Of a stretch of 64,000 bases of DNA, positions 56,900 to 64,000 are shown in pieces. The DNA is taken from positions 2,859,501 through 2,923,500 of the forward strand of contig NZ_CP060131.1 of the NCBI RefSeq assembly GCF_014235185.1, read 5' to 3'. A model generated the notes under the pieces. That model had not been told where the DNA came from. It ran no database searches and saw only the letters and a list, made by a program, of their open reading frames with translations. How positions within the stretch are numbered: position 1 is the first letter of the stretch; every line of letters starts with the position of its first letter. The position numbers and the translations under genes are program-made. Source of the DNA: Pseudonocardia petroleophila. Lineage in GTDB: Bacteria; Actinomycetota; Actinomycetes; Mycobacteriales; Pseudonocardiaceae.

Positions 56900-58174
56900 C
56901 TACAGCCGATCCGTGCCCGGCTCGTCGAGCCGATGCCGGGTGTCGAGCACACGACGGGCGTGCCGGCCCACCAGAGCCCAGTCGACCGCGTCGTGGTCGG
57001 TGAGGACGACGATCAGATCGGCCGCGGCCAACCGCTCGTCCGTGCACTCCACCAGCACCACACCGGTCGGGACCTGGTCGGCGTCGATCAGCGGGTCGAC
57101 GGCGAGCACGGTCGCGCCGAGGTCCACCATGCGGTGCGCCACCGTGATGGCGGGGGAGTTGCGCGCGTCGCCGGAGTTGCGCTTGTAGGCCAGCCCCACG
57201 AGCAGGACGGTGCTGCCGTTGACGGCCTTGCGGTCCCGGTTGAGGTGCGCGGTCGCCCGCGTGACGACGTAGTCGGGCATGTGCTCGTTGACGTCGTTGG
57301 CGATCTCGACGAACCGGAAGTTCTGGCCGAGCGTCCGCCGCACCTGCCACGAGAGGTAGGACGGGTCGATCGGCAGGCAGTGTCCGCCGACCCCGGGTCC
57401 CGGGACGAACGGCATGAACCCGAACGGCTTGGTCCCCGCGGCGTCGATGACCGACCAGACGTCGATCCCCATACCGTGGCAGAAGATGGCCAGCTCGTTG
57501 ACCAGCGCGATGTTGACGTGCCGGAACGTGTTCTCCAGCAGCTTCGCGAGCTCCGCCTCCCGGGTACCCGCGGTCGGCACGACCCGGTCCACCAGCCGCT
57601 CGTAGAAGGCAGCCACGGTCTGCGCGGACGCCGGGTCGACCCCAGAGACGATCTTGGGGGTGTTCCGGAAGTTCCAGGTGGGGTTGGACGGGTCGATGCG
57701 CTCGGGGCTGTAGCCGACGTGGAAGTCGCGGCCGGCCCGCAGCGGGCCCTCGGCCTCCAGCAGCGGGACGAACACCTCCTCCGTCGTGCCGGGGTAGGTG
57801 GTCGACTCGAGCACGACGCAGCACCCCGGCCGCACGTGCGGAGCCAGTGTCGTGGCGGCGGCGCGGATGTAGGAGAGGTCGGGTGCGCCGTCGCGCAGCG
57901 GGGTCGGCACGGTCACGACCGCGACGTCGAACCCGGTCAGGTCCCGATCCGCGGCGGTCGGATGGAACCGCTCCGTGGCGAGCGCCGCGGCGACCTCGGC
58001 GTCGCTGACGTCGTCGATGTAGGTCAGGCCGTGCCGTAGACGGTCGATGCGCGCCTTGTCGATGTCGTACGCGACCACGTCGAACCCGGCCTCGACGGCG
58101 CGGACCGTCAGCGGCAGGCCCACGTAGCCCTGCCCGATCACCGCCACCCGACGGGGCTGCTGGGGGGCTGTCAT
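56900..58174 (-). CDS. nucleotide-sugar dehydrogenase (UDP-ManNAc/UDP-Glc dehydrogenase type)
   Basis: The 424-residue protein has the NAD loop VAVIGQGYVGLPLTVRAVEA, catalytic segments LAKLLENTFRHVNIALVNEL and GPGVGGHCLPIDPSYLSW (active-site Cys), and the C-terminal GLAYKRNSGDARNSPA. It oxidises a UDP-sugar to the uronic acid form by two NAD-dependent steps. The WecC-like features favour UDP-N-acetylmannosamine or a related HexNAc; UDP-glucose is possible. AGGAGA precedes the ATG. It supplies an acidic sugar to the cluster. Confidence 0.88.
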   Translation of the reverse strand: MTAPQQPRRVAVIGQGYVGLPLTVRAVEAGFDVVAYDIDKARIDRLRHGLTYIDDVSDAEVAAALATERFHPTAADRDLTGFDVAVVTVPTPLRDGAPDLSYIRAAATTLAPHVRPGCCVVLESTTYPGTTEEVFVPLLEAEGPLRAGRDFHVGYSPERIDPSNPTWNFRNTPKIVSGVDPASAQTVAAFYERLVDRVVPTAGTREAELAKLLENTFRHVNIALVNELAIFCHGMGIDVWSVIDAAGTKPFGFMPFVPGPGVGGHCLPIDPSYLSWQVRRTLGQNFRFVEIANDVNEHMPDYVVTRATAHLNRDRKAVNGSTVLLVGLAYKRNSGDARNSPAITVAHRMVDLGATVLAVDPLIDADQVPTGVVLVECTDERLAAADLIVVLTDHDAVDWALVGRHARRVLDTRHRLDEPGTDRL

Positions 58175-58233
58175 GGGTGTCTCCTGTCGGTCGTGGTGCC
58201 GGCGGCCGCGGGGGCTGCCTCTACGATCGCGGC

Positions 58234-59259
58234 ATGCGGCGTGCACGGGTCGGGCTGGCGGTCGCCGCCGTGATCCTCTCGGCCTGCGGCGTCCCGCCCG
58301 CCCCGCCTGCCCGTCCGGACGGGTGCACCGTCGAGGCGCTGCAGCCGGAAGCGGCGCGCACGGCGCTGGACGTCGCCGCCCCCGGCACGACGGTCTGCCT
58401 CGTCGGCGACGGGTTCCGGGGCATCGAACTGGTGGTGACGCGGTCCGGTACCCCCGATCTGCCGATCGTGCTGCGAGGGGACGCGACGGTCGTGCGGTCG
58501 GTCGTCGTGGACGCCGATCACGTCGTCGTCGAGGGGCTGACGACCGTGGGAGGCGACGGTGTCGTCCTTGCGGGCTCCGGCATCGTGGTGCGGGACAACG
58601 AGGTCCGCGACTCGGCCCTCGACGGCATCTCCTGCGAACGCCGCTGCGGCGATCTCGTGGTCGAGGGCAACACGGTGACCGGCACCGACGGCAGCGGGAT
58701 CATCGTCGAGGGTGACCGGATCGCGGTCCGGGACAATACGGTGAGCGGCTCGGTCCGACGGGACGCCGGGGACGCGGACGGCATCCGGTTCTTCGGCACC
58801 GGCATCGTGATCAGCGGCAACACGGTCCGGGACATCAAGGACGACGGTTACGACGACCCCCCGCACACCGACTGCTTCCAGACCTACGACAACAGCCGCC
58901 CACCCACCGTCGACGTGGTGATCAGCGGCAACGTGTGCCGCAACGTCGACCACCAGTGCCTCATCGCCACCGCCGAGGAGGCGGGGCTGGACGGCTCGGT
59001 CGGCCGGTCGCACGGCATCGTGTTCACCGACAACGTGTGCGACGTCGAGGGCTCGCAGGCGGTGCTGGTCCAGTGGTTCCCCGGTGTTGTGGTGCGCGGC
59101 AGCACCTTCTCCGGACCGGGCCTGGACCGGGCCGCGATCTTCCTGGACGGGTCGACGGGGGCCGGGTTCTACGGCAACGTGGTACCGCCCACGGTGGCCG
59201 CCTTCGAGCTGGACGAGTCGTCCCGCGTCGGGTTCGGCACGGACCGGCCGACGGAGTAG
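58234..59259 (+). CDS. parallel beta-helix lipoprotein
   Basis: The 341-residue protein has a lipoprotein signal (VGLAVAAVILSACG, lipobox LSAC) and then repeated right-handed beta-helix turns (VVVEGLTTVGGDGVVLAGSG, IVVRDNEVRDSALDGISCER, IAVRDNTVSGSVRR, IVISGNTVRDIKDDGYDD). This is the fold of polysaccharide lyases, C5-epimerases and carbohydrate-binding surface proteins. TACGAT lies 6 nt before the ATG, suggesting a leaderless start. With a uronic-acid-forming dehydrogenase divergent next door, it may epimerise or cleave the glycan outside the membrane. Confidence 0.8.
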   Translation: MRRARVGLAVAAVILSACGVPPAPPARPDGCTVEALQPEAARTALDVAAPGTTVCLVGDGFRGIELVVTRSGTPDLPIVLRGDATVVRSVVVDADHVVVEGLTTVGGDGVVLAGSGIVVRDNEVRDSALDGISCERRCGDLVVEGNTVTGTDGSGIIVEGDRIAVRDNTVSGSVRRDAGDADGIRFFGTGIVISGNTVRDIKDDGYDDPPHTDCFQTYDNSRPPTVDVVISGNVCRNVDHQCLIATAEEAGLDGSVGRSHGIVFTDNVCDVEGSQAVLVQWFPGVVVRGSTFSGPGLDRAAIFLDGSTGAGFYGNVVPPTVAAFELDESSRVGFGTDRPTE

Positions 59260-59276
59260 TCGAGTCGTCATCGTCG

Positions 59277-60323
59277 TCAGCAGAACAGGCCGTAGAGGGC
59301 GGCCCCGGCCCGCGCGGTGACCGCGTCGGGGACCGATTCGTCGGTGAACAGCGCGGTGAGCGTCCCCAACAGGCGCTCGGTGTCGGCGCGCCGCCCCAGC
59401 GGCGGACCGCCTGCGTTCAGCGTGAGGATCCGCCGCTCCTCGGTGGCCCACTTGCGCTTGTACCCGACCAGGCCGGGCTGGTCCAGATCGGACAGGCCCC
59501 AGTCGAGGTGCGCGAGCCCGCGGGCGTGGGCCCACCGGATGAGGGCCCAGTGCAGAGCGTCGTTCGGGCGCAGCGGCAGCGTCGCCGCCTCCGACGCCCC
59601 GAACTTGTAGTACACGGTGTCCTGCCACACGAGGTACATCGCGCCGGCCACGGGACGCCCGTCGACCGTCGCGAGGGCCGTGCGGATGCCGTCGAGGGGG
59701 GCGAACGCCTTCCAGATCTGCTCGAGGAACCCGCGGGGCTGGGCCAGCAACCGGTACTTGTGCTTGCGCAGCGCGACGTGCAGACCGTGGTAGACGTGCA
59801 CCGCGTCTATATCGGCACCGAGGTGCACCTGCACCCCCGCCCGCTCGGCCGTGGCGATGTTGCGGCGGGTCTGCGGCCGGAACCGCCGGTGCAGGTCCTC
59901 GAGCGACCCGGCGAGCGGGGTCCGGTGCCACGCCGCCGCACCGGTCGTGGTCAGCCGCCCGTCGCCGGCCGCGGGTGACCCGTCGAGGCAACGGAGCGTG
60001 AACGGGAGGTCCCCGGCCAGTGCGTCGGCGGAGACGGCGGCCCAGGCGGCGGCGTCCGCGACGATCGGGTCGGCCCGGTCGCAGAAGGGCAGGGCGAGCC
60101 GGCGCCGTCCGCGCAGGTCGTCGACGTCGACCCAGCCGAGGCCCGCCGTCGGAACCCCCGCGCCGTCGACGGCGACCGCGGCGGTCGGCTCGAACCCGTA
60201 GGTCTCGCAGACCGCCCCGATCCACGGCGGCGAGGTGAACAGCCCGCCCCCGGGTCCCGCGGCCAGCGTCGCCCATCGGGGGTCGATGCGCGGGTCCACC
60301 CGCGCCGCCGCCGGGGGGTTCAC
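59277..60323 (-). CDS. FemAB/GNAT-like transferase 3
   Basis: The 348-residue protein is only distantly related to the two tandem paralogues. It has the exopolysaccharide-associated GNAT pattern (PQTRRNIATAERAGVQVHLG, YHGLHVALRKHKY, VYYKFGASEAATLPLRPNDA and LDWGLSDLDQPGLVGYKRKW). Such proteins are common in exopolysaccharide loci and are thought to acylate or aminoacylate the glycan. The GTG start overlaps the glycosyltransferase stop (GTGA), making it the last gene of the flippase-to-transferase operon. Confidence 0.78.
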   Translation of the reverse strand: MNPPAAARVDPRIDPRWATLAAGPGGGLFTSPPWIGAVCETYGFEPTAAVAVDGAGVPTAGLGWVDVDDLRGRRRLALPFCDRADPIVADAAAWAAVSADALAGDLPFTLRCLDGSPAAGDGRLTTTGAAAWHRTPLAGSLEDLHRRFRPQTRRNIATAERAGVQVHLGADIDAVHVYHGLHVALRKHKYRLLAQPRGFLEQIWKAFAPLDGIRTALATVDGRPVAGAMYLVWQDTVYYKFGASEAATLPLRPNDALHWALIRWAHARGLAHLDWGLSDLDQPGLVGYKRKWATEERRILTLNAGGPPLGRRADTERLLGTLTALFTDESVPDAVTARAGAALYGLFC

Positions 60324-61291
60324 GACGCCAGCTCGAAGGCGGGCGGGTGGGCGCTGCGCACGACGGTGTCCATGGACGCCACGAGGTCCGCGGCGGTGAG
60401 GGTCTCCGGTTCGCAGCGCGCCGCCAGACCGCGGCGGACCAGCTCGTCGGCCAGCTCGCCCTGGTGGTCGTCACCGGCCTCGCCGAGTGCGGCGCGGCGG
60501 GTGGCGAGTACCGGGAAGCGGCCCGCGGCCAGGGCGGCCAGCGCCGAACCGGTGCCGGCATGGCTCACGACGATGTCGGCGGCAGCCAGCGCGGCGCCGA
60601 GCTCGACGGCCGGGAGGAACGGCACGGCGTCGATCGGCAGGCCGTCGGTCGGGGTGCAGCCGGTCTGCCAGAGCACCTCCACGGGGAGGCCGGTCGCGGC
60701 GGTGACCGCACCGCCCGGGCCGAGCAGCGGCACGAGACGGCTGATCAGGCGGCGGAACGGGAACTCGGCCGCGGTGCCCACGGTGACCACCGCCCGGAGC
60801 ACGTCGGCGCGGGCCCGCGGCGTCGCCTCGGCCCGGTAGCTGTCGAACACGCTGCCCGTGAAGCTCCACCGGGATCCCGCCCAGTGCGGGTACTGGGTGT
60901 AGCGCCGGACGCGCGGGACGCGCTGCAGGAGCCTTCCGGTGACCGACGGCGCGGCCACTCGGGCCGCGCTCTCGATGTAGTGGCACTCGACCCCGCGTGC
61001 TGCGAGGTAGGGCAGATACCCCAGTGCGATTCCCGAGCCCGTCGAGACGACCCGGGTGATGTCGTACCGCCGCCACAGGCGGTGTGCGCTGGGGAGGCAA
61101 CGGACGACGTCCGGCAGGTTGCGGACCCGGACGTACGGGACGAACTCCACGTCCCGCCCGCTCAGCAGGGAACGGCTCTGCGCGTTGGCGTGGGTGACCC
61201 AGAGCTCGCCTGCCGAGGCCGGGATCCGGGCCGCCAGGTTGGCGAGCTGTTCGAGGTGGCCGCCCGTGGTGGCCACGAACATCGTCGTCAT
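60320..61291 (-). CDS. fused Alg14/Alg13-type glycosyltransferase
   Basis: The 323-residue protein joins an Alg14-like membrane-associated half (MFVATTGGHLEQLANLAARI, STGSGIALGYLPYLAARGVE, CHYIESAARV) to an Alg13/MurG-like donor half (VTVGTAAEFPFRRLISRLVP, ALAAADIVVSHAGTGSALAA). In many bacteria these halves are separate EpsE/EpsF-type genes. It should transfer a UDP-activated sugar, probably the second residue, to the lipid-linked glycan started by the next gene. ATGA overlaps it. Confidence 0.85.
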   Translation of the reverse strand: MTTMFVATTGGHLEQLANLAARIPASAGELWVTHANAQSRSLLSGRDVEFVPYVRVRNLPDVVRCLPSAHRLWRRYDITRVVSTGSGIALGYLPYLAARGVECHYIESAARVAAPSVTGRLLQRVPRVRRYTQYPHWAGSRWSFTGSVFDSYRAEATPRARADVLRAVVTVGTAAEFPFRRLISRLVPLLGPGGAVTAATGLPVEVLWQTGCTPTDGLPIDAVPFLPAVELGAALAAADIVVSHAGTGSALAALAAGRFPVLATRRAALGEAGDDHQGELADELVRRGLAARCEPETLTAADLVASMDTVVRSAHPPAFELAS

Positions 61292-61941
61292 CGGGCACCG
61301 TCTCCGCGGATCATCGAGGGGATGGTCGCTGCCAGGATCCGCAGGTCGAGCGACAGCCGTCTGCGGCGCACGTAGTCGACGTCCATCCGGAGCATGTCGA
61401 GCGTCCCGACCGTGCTCCGGCCGTTCACCTGCCACAGGCCGGTGAGGCCCGGCCGCACGCTGAACCGGTCGGCGAACTCGGGAGGGAACATCTCGGCCTC
61501 CCAGTCCAGGCACGGACGGGGGCCGACCAGGGTCATGTCGCCGCGCAACACGTTCAGCATCTGCGGGAGCTCGTCGAGGCTGGTCCGGCGGAGCAGCCGC
61601 CCGACCCGGGTGATCCGCGGATCGGCGTCGATCTTCCAGCTGCCGCCCGCCGAGGTGTCCTCACCGCGGATCTCGGCCGCAATGAGCTCGCGCAGCCTCG
61701 CGTCGTCGCCACCGACGCGCATCGACCGGAACTTGTAGAAGGTGAACGGCCTGCGCCCGGCGCCGACCCGCGGCTGGCGGAACAGCGCGGGGCCGGGAGT
61801 GTCGATCCGGATCGACACGGCCAGCATCAGCAGCAGCGGGGCGAGGACCACCAGGGCCAGCCCCGAGACGGCGATGTCGACGGTTCTGCGGACCGCGCGG
61901 TCCCAATCCGCGCGCCGCACGTCACGACGGTGTTCGGGCAT
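61288..61941 (-). CDS. initiating sugar transferase (polyprenyl-phosphate glycosyl-1-phosphate transferase)
   Basis: The 217-residue protein has one N-terminal hydrophobic segment ([20 protein letters not shown]) and the small-PGT catalytic domain: [51 protein letters not shown] and [14 protein letters not shown]. It loads the first sugar phosphate onto undecaprenyl phosphate. Its 5' end overlaps the polymerase gene by 20 bp. Confidence 0.92.
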   Translation of the reverse strand: MPEHRRDVRRADWDRAVRRTVDIAVSGLALVVLAPLLLMLAVSIRIDTPGPALFRQPRVGAGRRPFTFYKFRSMRVGGDDARLRELIAAEIRGEDTSAGGSWKIDADPRITRVGRLLRRTSLDELPQMLNVLRGDMTLVGPRPCLDWEAEMFPPEFADRFSVRPGLTGLWQVNGRSTVGTLDMLRMDVDYVRRRRLSLDLRILAATIPSMIRGDGAR

Positions 61942-63337
61942 CGACCCTCCCGCTGATGATGGCCATGAAGAGGAAGAGCAGTTCACCCGTGCCGCGGAGT
62001 ACCAGGTGGATGTCGATCACGGAGAGCAGCAGGACCATCCACCAGGCCGCCACCAGCGTCGACGCATAGGCGCCCGTGACGTCCGGCCGGCAGGACTGCT
62101 CGCCTGACTCGCGCAGGACCACGACCGAGAGCCAGCCGAACGCCGCGAGCAGTGGGAGACCACCGACCCACAGCAACTGCAGGTAGCCGTACTCGAGGTA
62201 GATCACCTCACGCCACGTCTCGGGCGCCGGCAGGACCGAGTCGGGGGAGATGCCGAGCAGCACGTTGCCGTCGAGCAGCCGGGGGAGATAGAAGCTCACG
62301 AGGTTGTCCCAGCGGCCGAGCCAGCTGCGCGGCACGCCGAACCCGTCGCCGAACTGGGACAGCCGCAACACGAACGCCGGCAGTCCGACGACGAGGGCGA
62401 CGGCGGCGAGGGGGAGCAGCCGCACCACGGTCCGGCGCAGCGCCGGGTTCTCCCGTAGCAGCACGACCGCCACCACCACCGCGGACGCCCAGGTGGAGAA
62501 CTGGCCCGCGGCGAGCACCCCGGCGGCGAGCAGCAGGCCCAGGACGGTCCGTTCGACACTCCCGATCAAGTCCCGGACGACCAGCGACGTCAGCAGCGCC
62601 AGGGCCAGCACGACGTAGTCTCCGGTCGCGATGGACGAGGCAAAGGTCGTGGTGCCCCGTTCGGTGAGGTACGCCGGGTCGCCGCCGCCGGTCCACAGCG
62701 TGGACAGCAGGTCGATGACCGGGGGGAAACCCGCCGTCTGCAGCACGGCGATCAGCGCGACGACCGCAGCCGGCCATGTGACCACCCGTGCCAGCCGGAG
62801 CAGGTCGCGGTCCGTCCGCACCGCGAGCCGCACGAGCAGGAACAGCCCCGCCAGCTTGCAGATCGGCAGCAGCGCGGTCAGTTCCGTCCCGGTCGGGACC
62901 AGCCCGCGCAGCAGCAAGGAGACCACGGGCCAGAGCGTCGACAGCAGCACGAAGACAAACAGCGGAACGTCCAGCGCGCTCTGCCGCACTCCGGACGACC
63001 CGCCCCGGACCAGCCGCCCGTAGCCGCCGGCCAGCGCGCCGGCCAGCACCAGCACCAGGAGGGCCTCGTTGGGCCGGACGAACGGGATGAGCTGGTCGCG
63101 CTCGATGCCGGACAGGAACGGCAGAGCCGCCATGTAGACGTACACCGCGGCGGCCGGACGGAATGCGGTGACGGCCAGGAGCACGACCGCCCCCACGGCC
63201 CCGACGGCGACGACGCCGCCGAACGCTCCGACGAGCCCGGCCAGCAGGGCCGCGAGCAGCACGGCGGCCGGAGCCCACACCGATCGGCGGCCGAGCACCG
63301 TGGACGGGCCGCGCGGGACGAGCGGCGGCGTGCTCAC
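61922..63337 (-). CDS. O-antigen ligase/polymerase-like membrane protein
   Basis: The 471-residue protein has about ten or more hydrophobic helices (for example APAAVLLAALLAGLVGAFGG, LPICKLAGLFLLVRLAV, AAVALVVGLPAFVL) and a large outer loop near VPRSWLGRWDNLVSFYLPRL and LGISPDSVLP, as in the Wzy/WaaL O-antigen ligase family. It probably polymerises or ligates the glycan outside the membrane. The GTG start overlaps the flippase stop (GTGA). Confidence 0.82.
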   Translation of the reverse strand: MSTPPLVPRGPSTVLGRRSVWAPAAVLLAALLAGLVGAFGGVVAVGAVGAVVLLAVTAFRPAAAVYVYMAALPFLSGIERDQLIPFVRPNEALLVLVLAGALAGGYGRLVRGGSSGVRQSALDVPLFVFVLLSTLWPVVSLLLRGLVPTGTELTALLPICKLAGLFLLVRLAVRTDRDLLRLARVVTWPAAVVALIAVLQTAGFPPVIDLLSTLWTGGGDPAYLTERGTTTFASSIATGDYVVLALALLTSLVVRDLIGSVERTVLGLLLAAGVLAAGQFSTWASAVVVAVVLLRENPALRRTVVRLLPLAAVALVVGLPAFVLRLSQFGDGFGVPRSWLGRWDNLVSFYLPRLLDGNVLLGISPDSVLPAPETWREVIYLEYGYLQLLWVGGLPLLAAFGWLSVVVLRESGEQSCRPDVTGAYASTLVAAWWMVLLLSVIDIHLVLRGTGELLFLFMAIISGRVDARTPS

Positions 63338-64000
63338 GACGCACCCCGCAACCGGCTGCCCACGGCCGTCGACGCCAACACGAACAGCGCCCCGGCCAGC
63401 GCGGTCAACGGCACCGCGACGGCAAGATCCAGCAGGCGTCCGCCCTCGCCGGTCCCGGTCAGCACCACGCCCGCGCAGATCACCGGAAGGATCACGACGG
63501 CGCCGGCCCCGGTCGCGGCCGCACCTGCGAGATCCACCAGGGCTGCCGGCCGGATGGCCCGGCCGATCAGCACGGTCGCGGTCGCGGCCGCGGCGGCGTC
63601 GGCCAGCAGGACAGCTCCGCACAGTGCGACCAACCTCGGCGGGCCGGCCGGGAGGAGGAGGCAGGCCGATCCGGCCAGCACCGTCGAGACGAAGCCGACG
63701 ACCCCGGCCAGCCGCGGGCCGGTGACGTCCAACCGGGCGAAGAGGGCCTGCCGGCCGATCTCGTGGACCCCGGCGGCCAGCTGGGCGACCCCGAGCACCG
63801 CGATGCAGGCGGCGAGCGTCGGGATCAGCTCCGGCGTGCGGAGCTCACCGTTGGCCAGCACGTCCGCGACGAGTCCGGCGAATCCCACGAGGACGCACAG
63901 CGCGGGCACCCCGACCGTGAGGCCGTAGGACAGTGCCTGGCGCCACGCCGCGGCGTAGCCGACGTCGTCACCCGCCTTGGCCGCCCCGGACAGCCCCGGC
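63334..64000 (-). CDS. MOP-superfamily (MurJ/Wzx-like) flippase, C-terminal part (cut by window end)
   Basis: The frame is open to the window edge and encodes at least 222 residues ending the protein. PGLSGAAKAGDDVGYAAAWR followed by LSYGLTVGVPALCVLVGFAG matches the middle of MurJ/Wzx-type lipid-linked glycan flippases, and further helices follow (LVALCGAVLLADAAAAATAT, LAVAVPLTALAGALFVLA). It would move the lipid-linked repeat unit across the membrane. The N-terminal half lies outside the window. Confidence 0.75.
   Translation of the reverse strand, partial: PGLSGAAKAGDDVGYAAAWRQALSYGLTVGVPALCVLVGFAGLVADVLANGELRTPELIPTLAACIAVLGVAQLAAGVHEIGRQALFARLDVTGPRLAGVVGFVSTVLAGSACLLLPAGPPRLVALCGAVLLADAAAAATATVLIGRAIRPAALVDLAGAAATGAGAVVILPVICAGVVLTGTGEGGRLLDLAVAVPLTALAGALFVLASTAVGSRLRGAS

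Overview
The window is very GC-rich, gene-dense actinobacterial DNA with many GTG/TTG starts, leaderless-looking promoters and 1-4 bp stop/start overlaps. Gene content and order suggest a Pseudonocardiaceae chromosome, probably Pseudonocardia or a close relative. The backbone is broadly colinear, from memory, with the Mycobacterium tuberculosis Rv2986c-Rv3013 interval: ACT-domain gene, gatC-gatA-gatB, LppZ-like lipoprotein, DoxX, Cfp6-like protein, ilvB-ilvN-ilvC, serA, leuB, gltX, an IclR regulator, leuC-leuD and hupB.

Layout: (1) 1-5.5 kb: end of a fatty acid desaturase, a PucR-type regulator coupled to an ACT protein, then gatCAB. (2) 5.56-24.08 kb: an accessory island bounded by two nearly identical 936-bp IS5/IS427-type elements in the same orientation, each between CTAG tetranucleotides, so it looks like a composite transposon. 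It carries a LysR regulator, an SDR, a complete 2-oxoacid dehydrogenase complex (E1alpha-E1beta-E2-E3), an amidohydrolase with an overlapping small Cys-rich ORF, a broken MFS gene, an IS256-type and an IS1634-type element, an LLM-class oxidoreductase, a frameshifted phasin-like gene, and a GntR-controlled fumarylacetoacetase-like/alpha-beta-hydrolase pair. (3) 24-46 kb: branched-chain amino acid and serine biosynthesis (ilvD, ilvBNC, serA, leuB, cimA) with two leader-peptide attenuators, mixed with LppZ-like, DoxX, TMEM175, EthD, MFS/Lrp and flavoprotein genes and several gene remnants. (4) 44.9-52.5 kb: gltX, tRNA-Gln, tRNA-Glu, a membrane-anchored Hsp70-like protein, an IclR regulator divergent from leuCD, and hupB. 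(5) 52.5-64 kb: a surface-glycan locus with a flippase (cut by the window end), polymerase/ligase, initiating sugar transferase, fused Alg14/Alg13-type glycosyltransferase, three FemAB/GNAT-like proteins, a nucleotide-sugar dehydrogenase, a beta-helix lipoprotein, a methyltransferase and a flavin monooxygenase.

How the genes work together: gatCAB, the glutamyl-tRNA synthetase and tRNA-Gln form the indirect Gln-tRNA(Gln) route. cimA, leuBCD and ilvBNCD together cover most of isoleucine, valine and leucine synthesis, and both attenuators respond plausibly to Ile/Leu/Val charging. The island is a self-contained catabolic module whose substrate I cannot name.

The most notable non-gene signals are: four dispersed near-perfect 23-25 bp inverted repeats with a shared core, all at gene 3' ends; an Ile-Ile-Ile leader peptide plus terminator in front of cimA; five ATTGGT boxes between gntR and the fumarylacetoacetase-like gene; a 39-nt palindrome upstream of hupB; and paired CCGAAG-type dyads between the Lrp and MFS genes.
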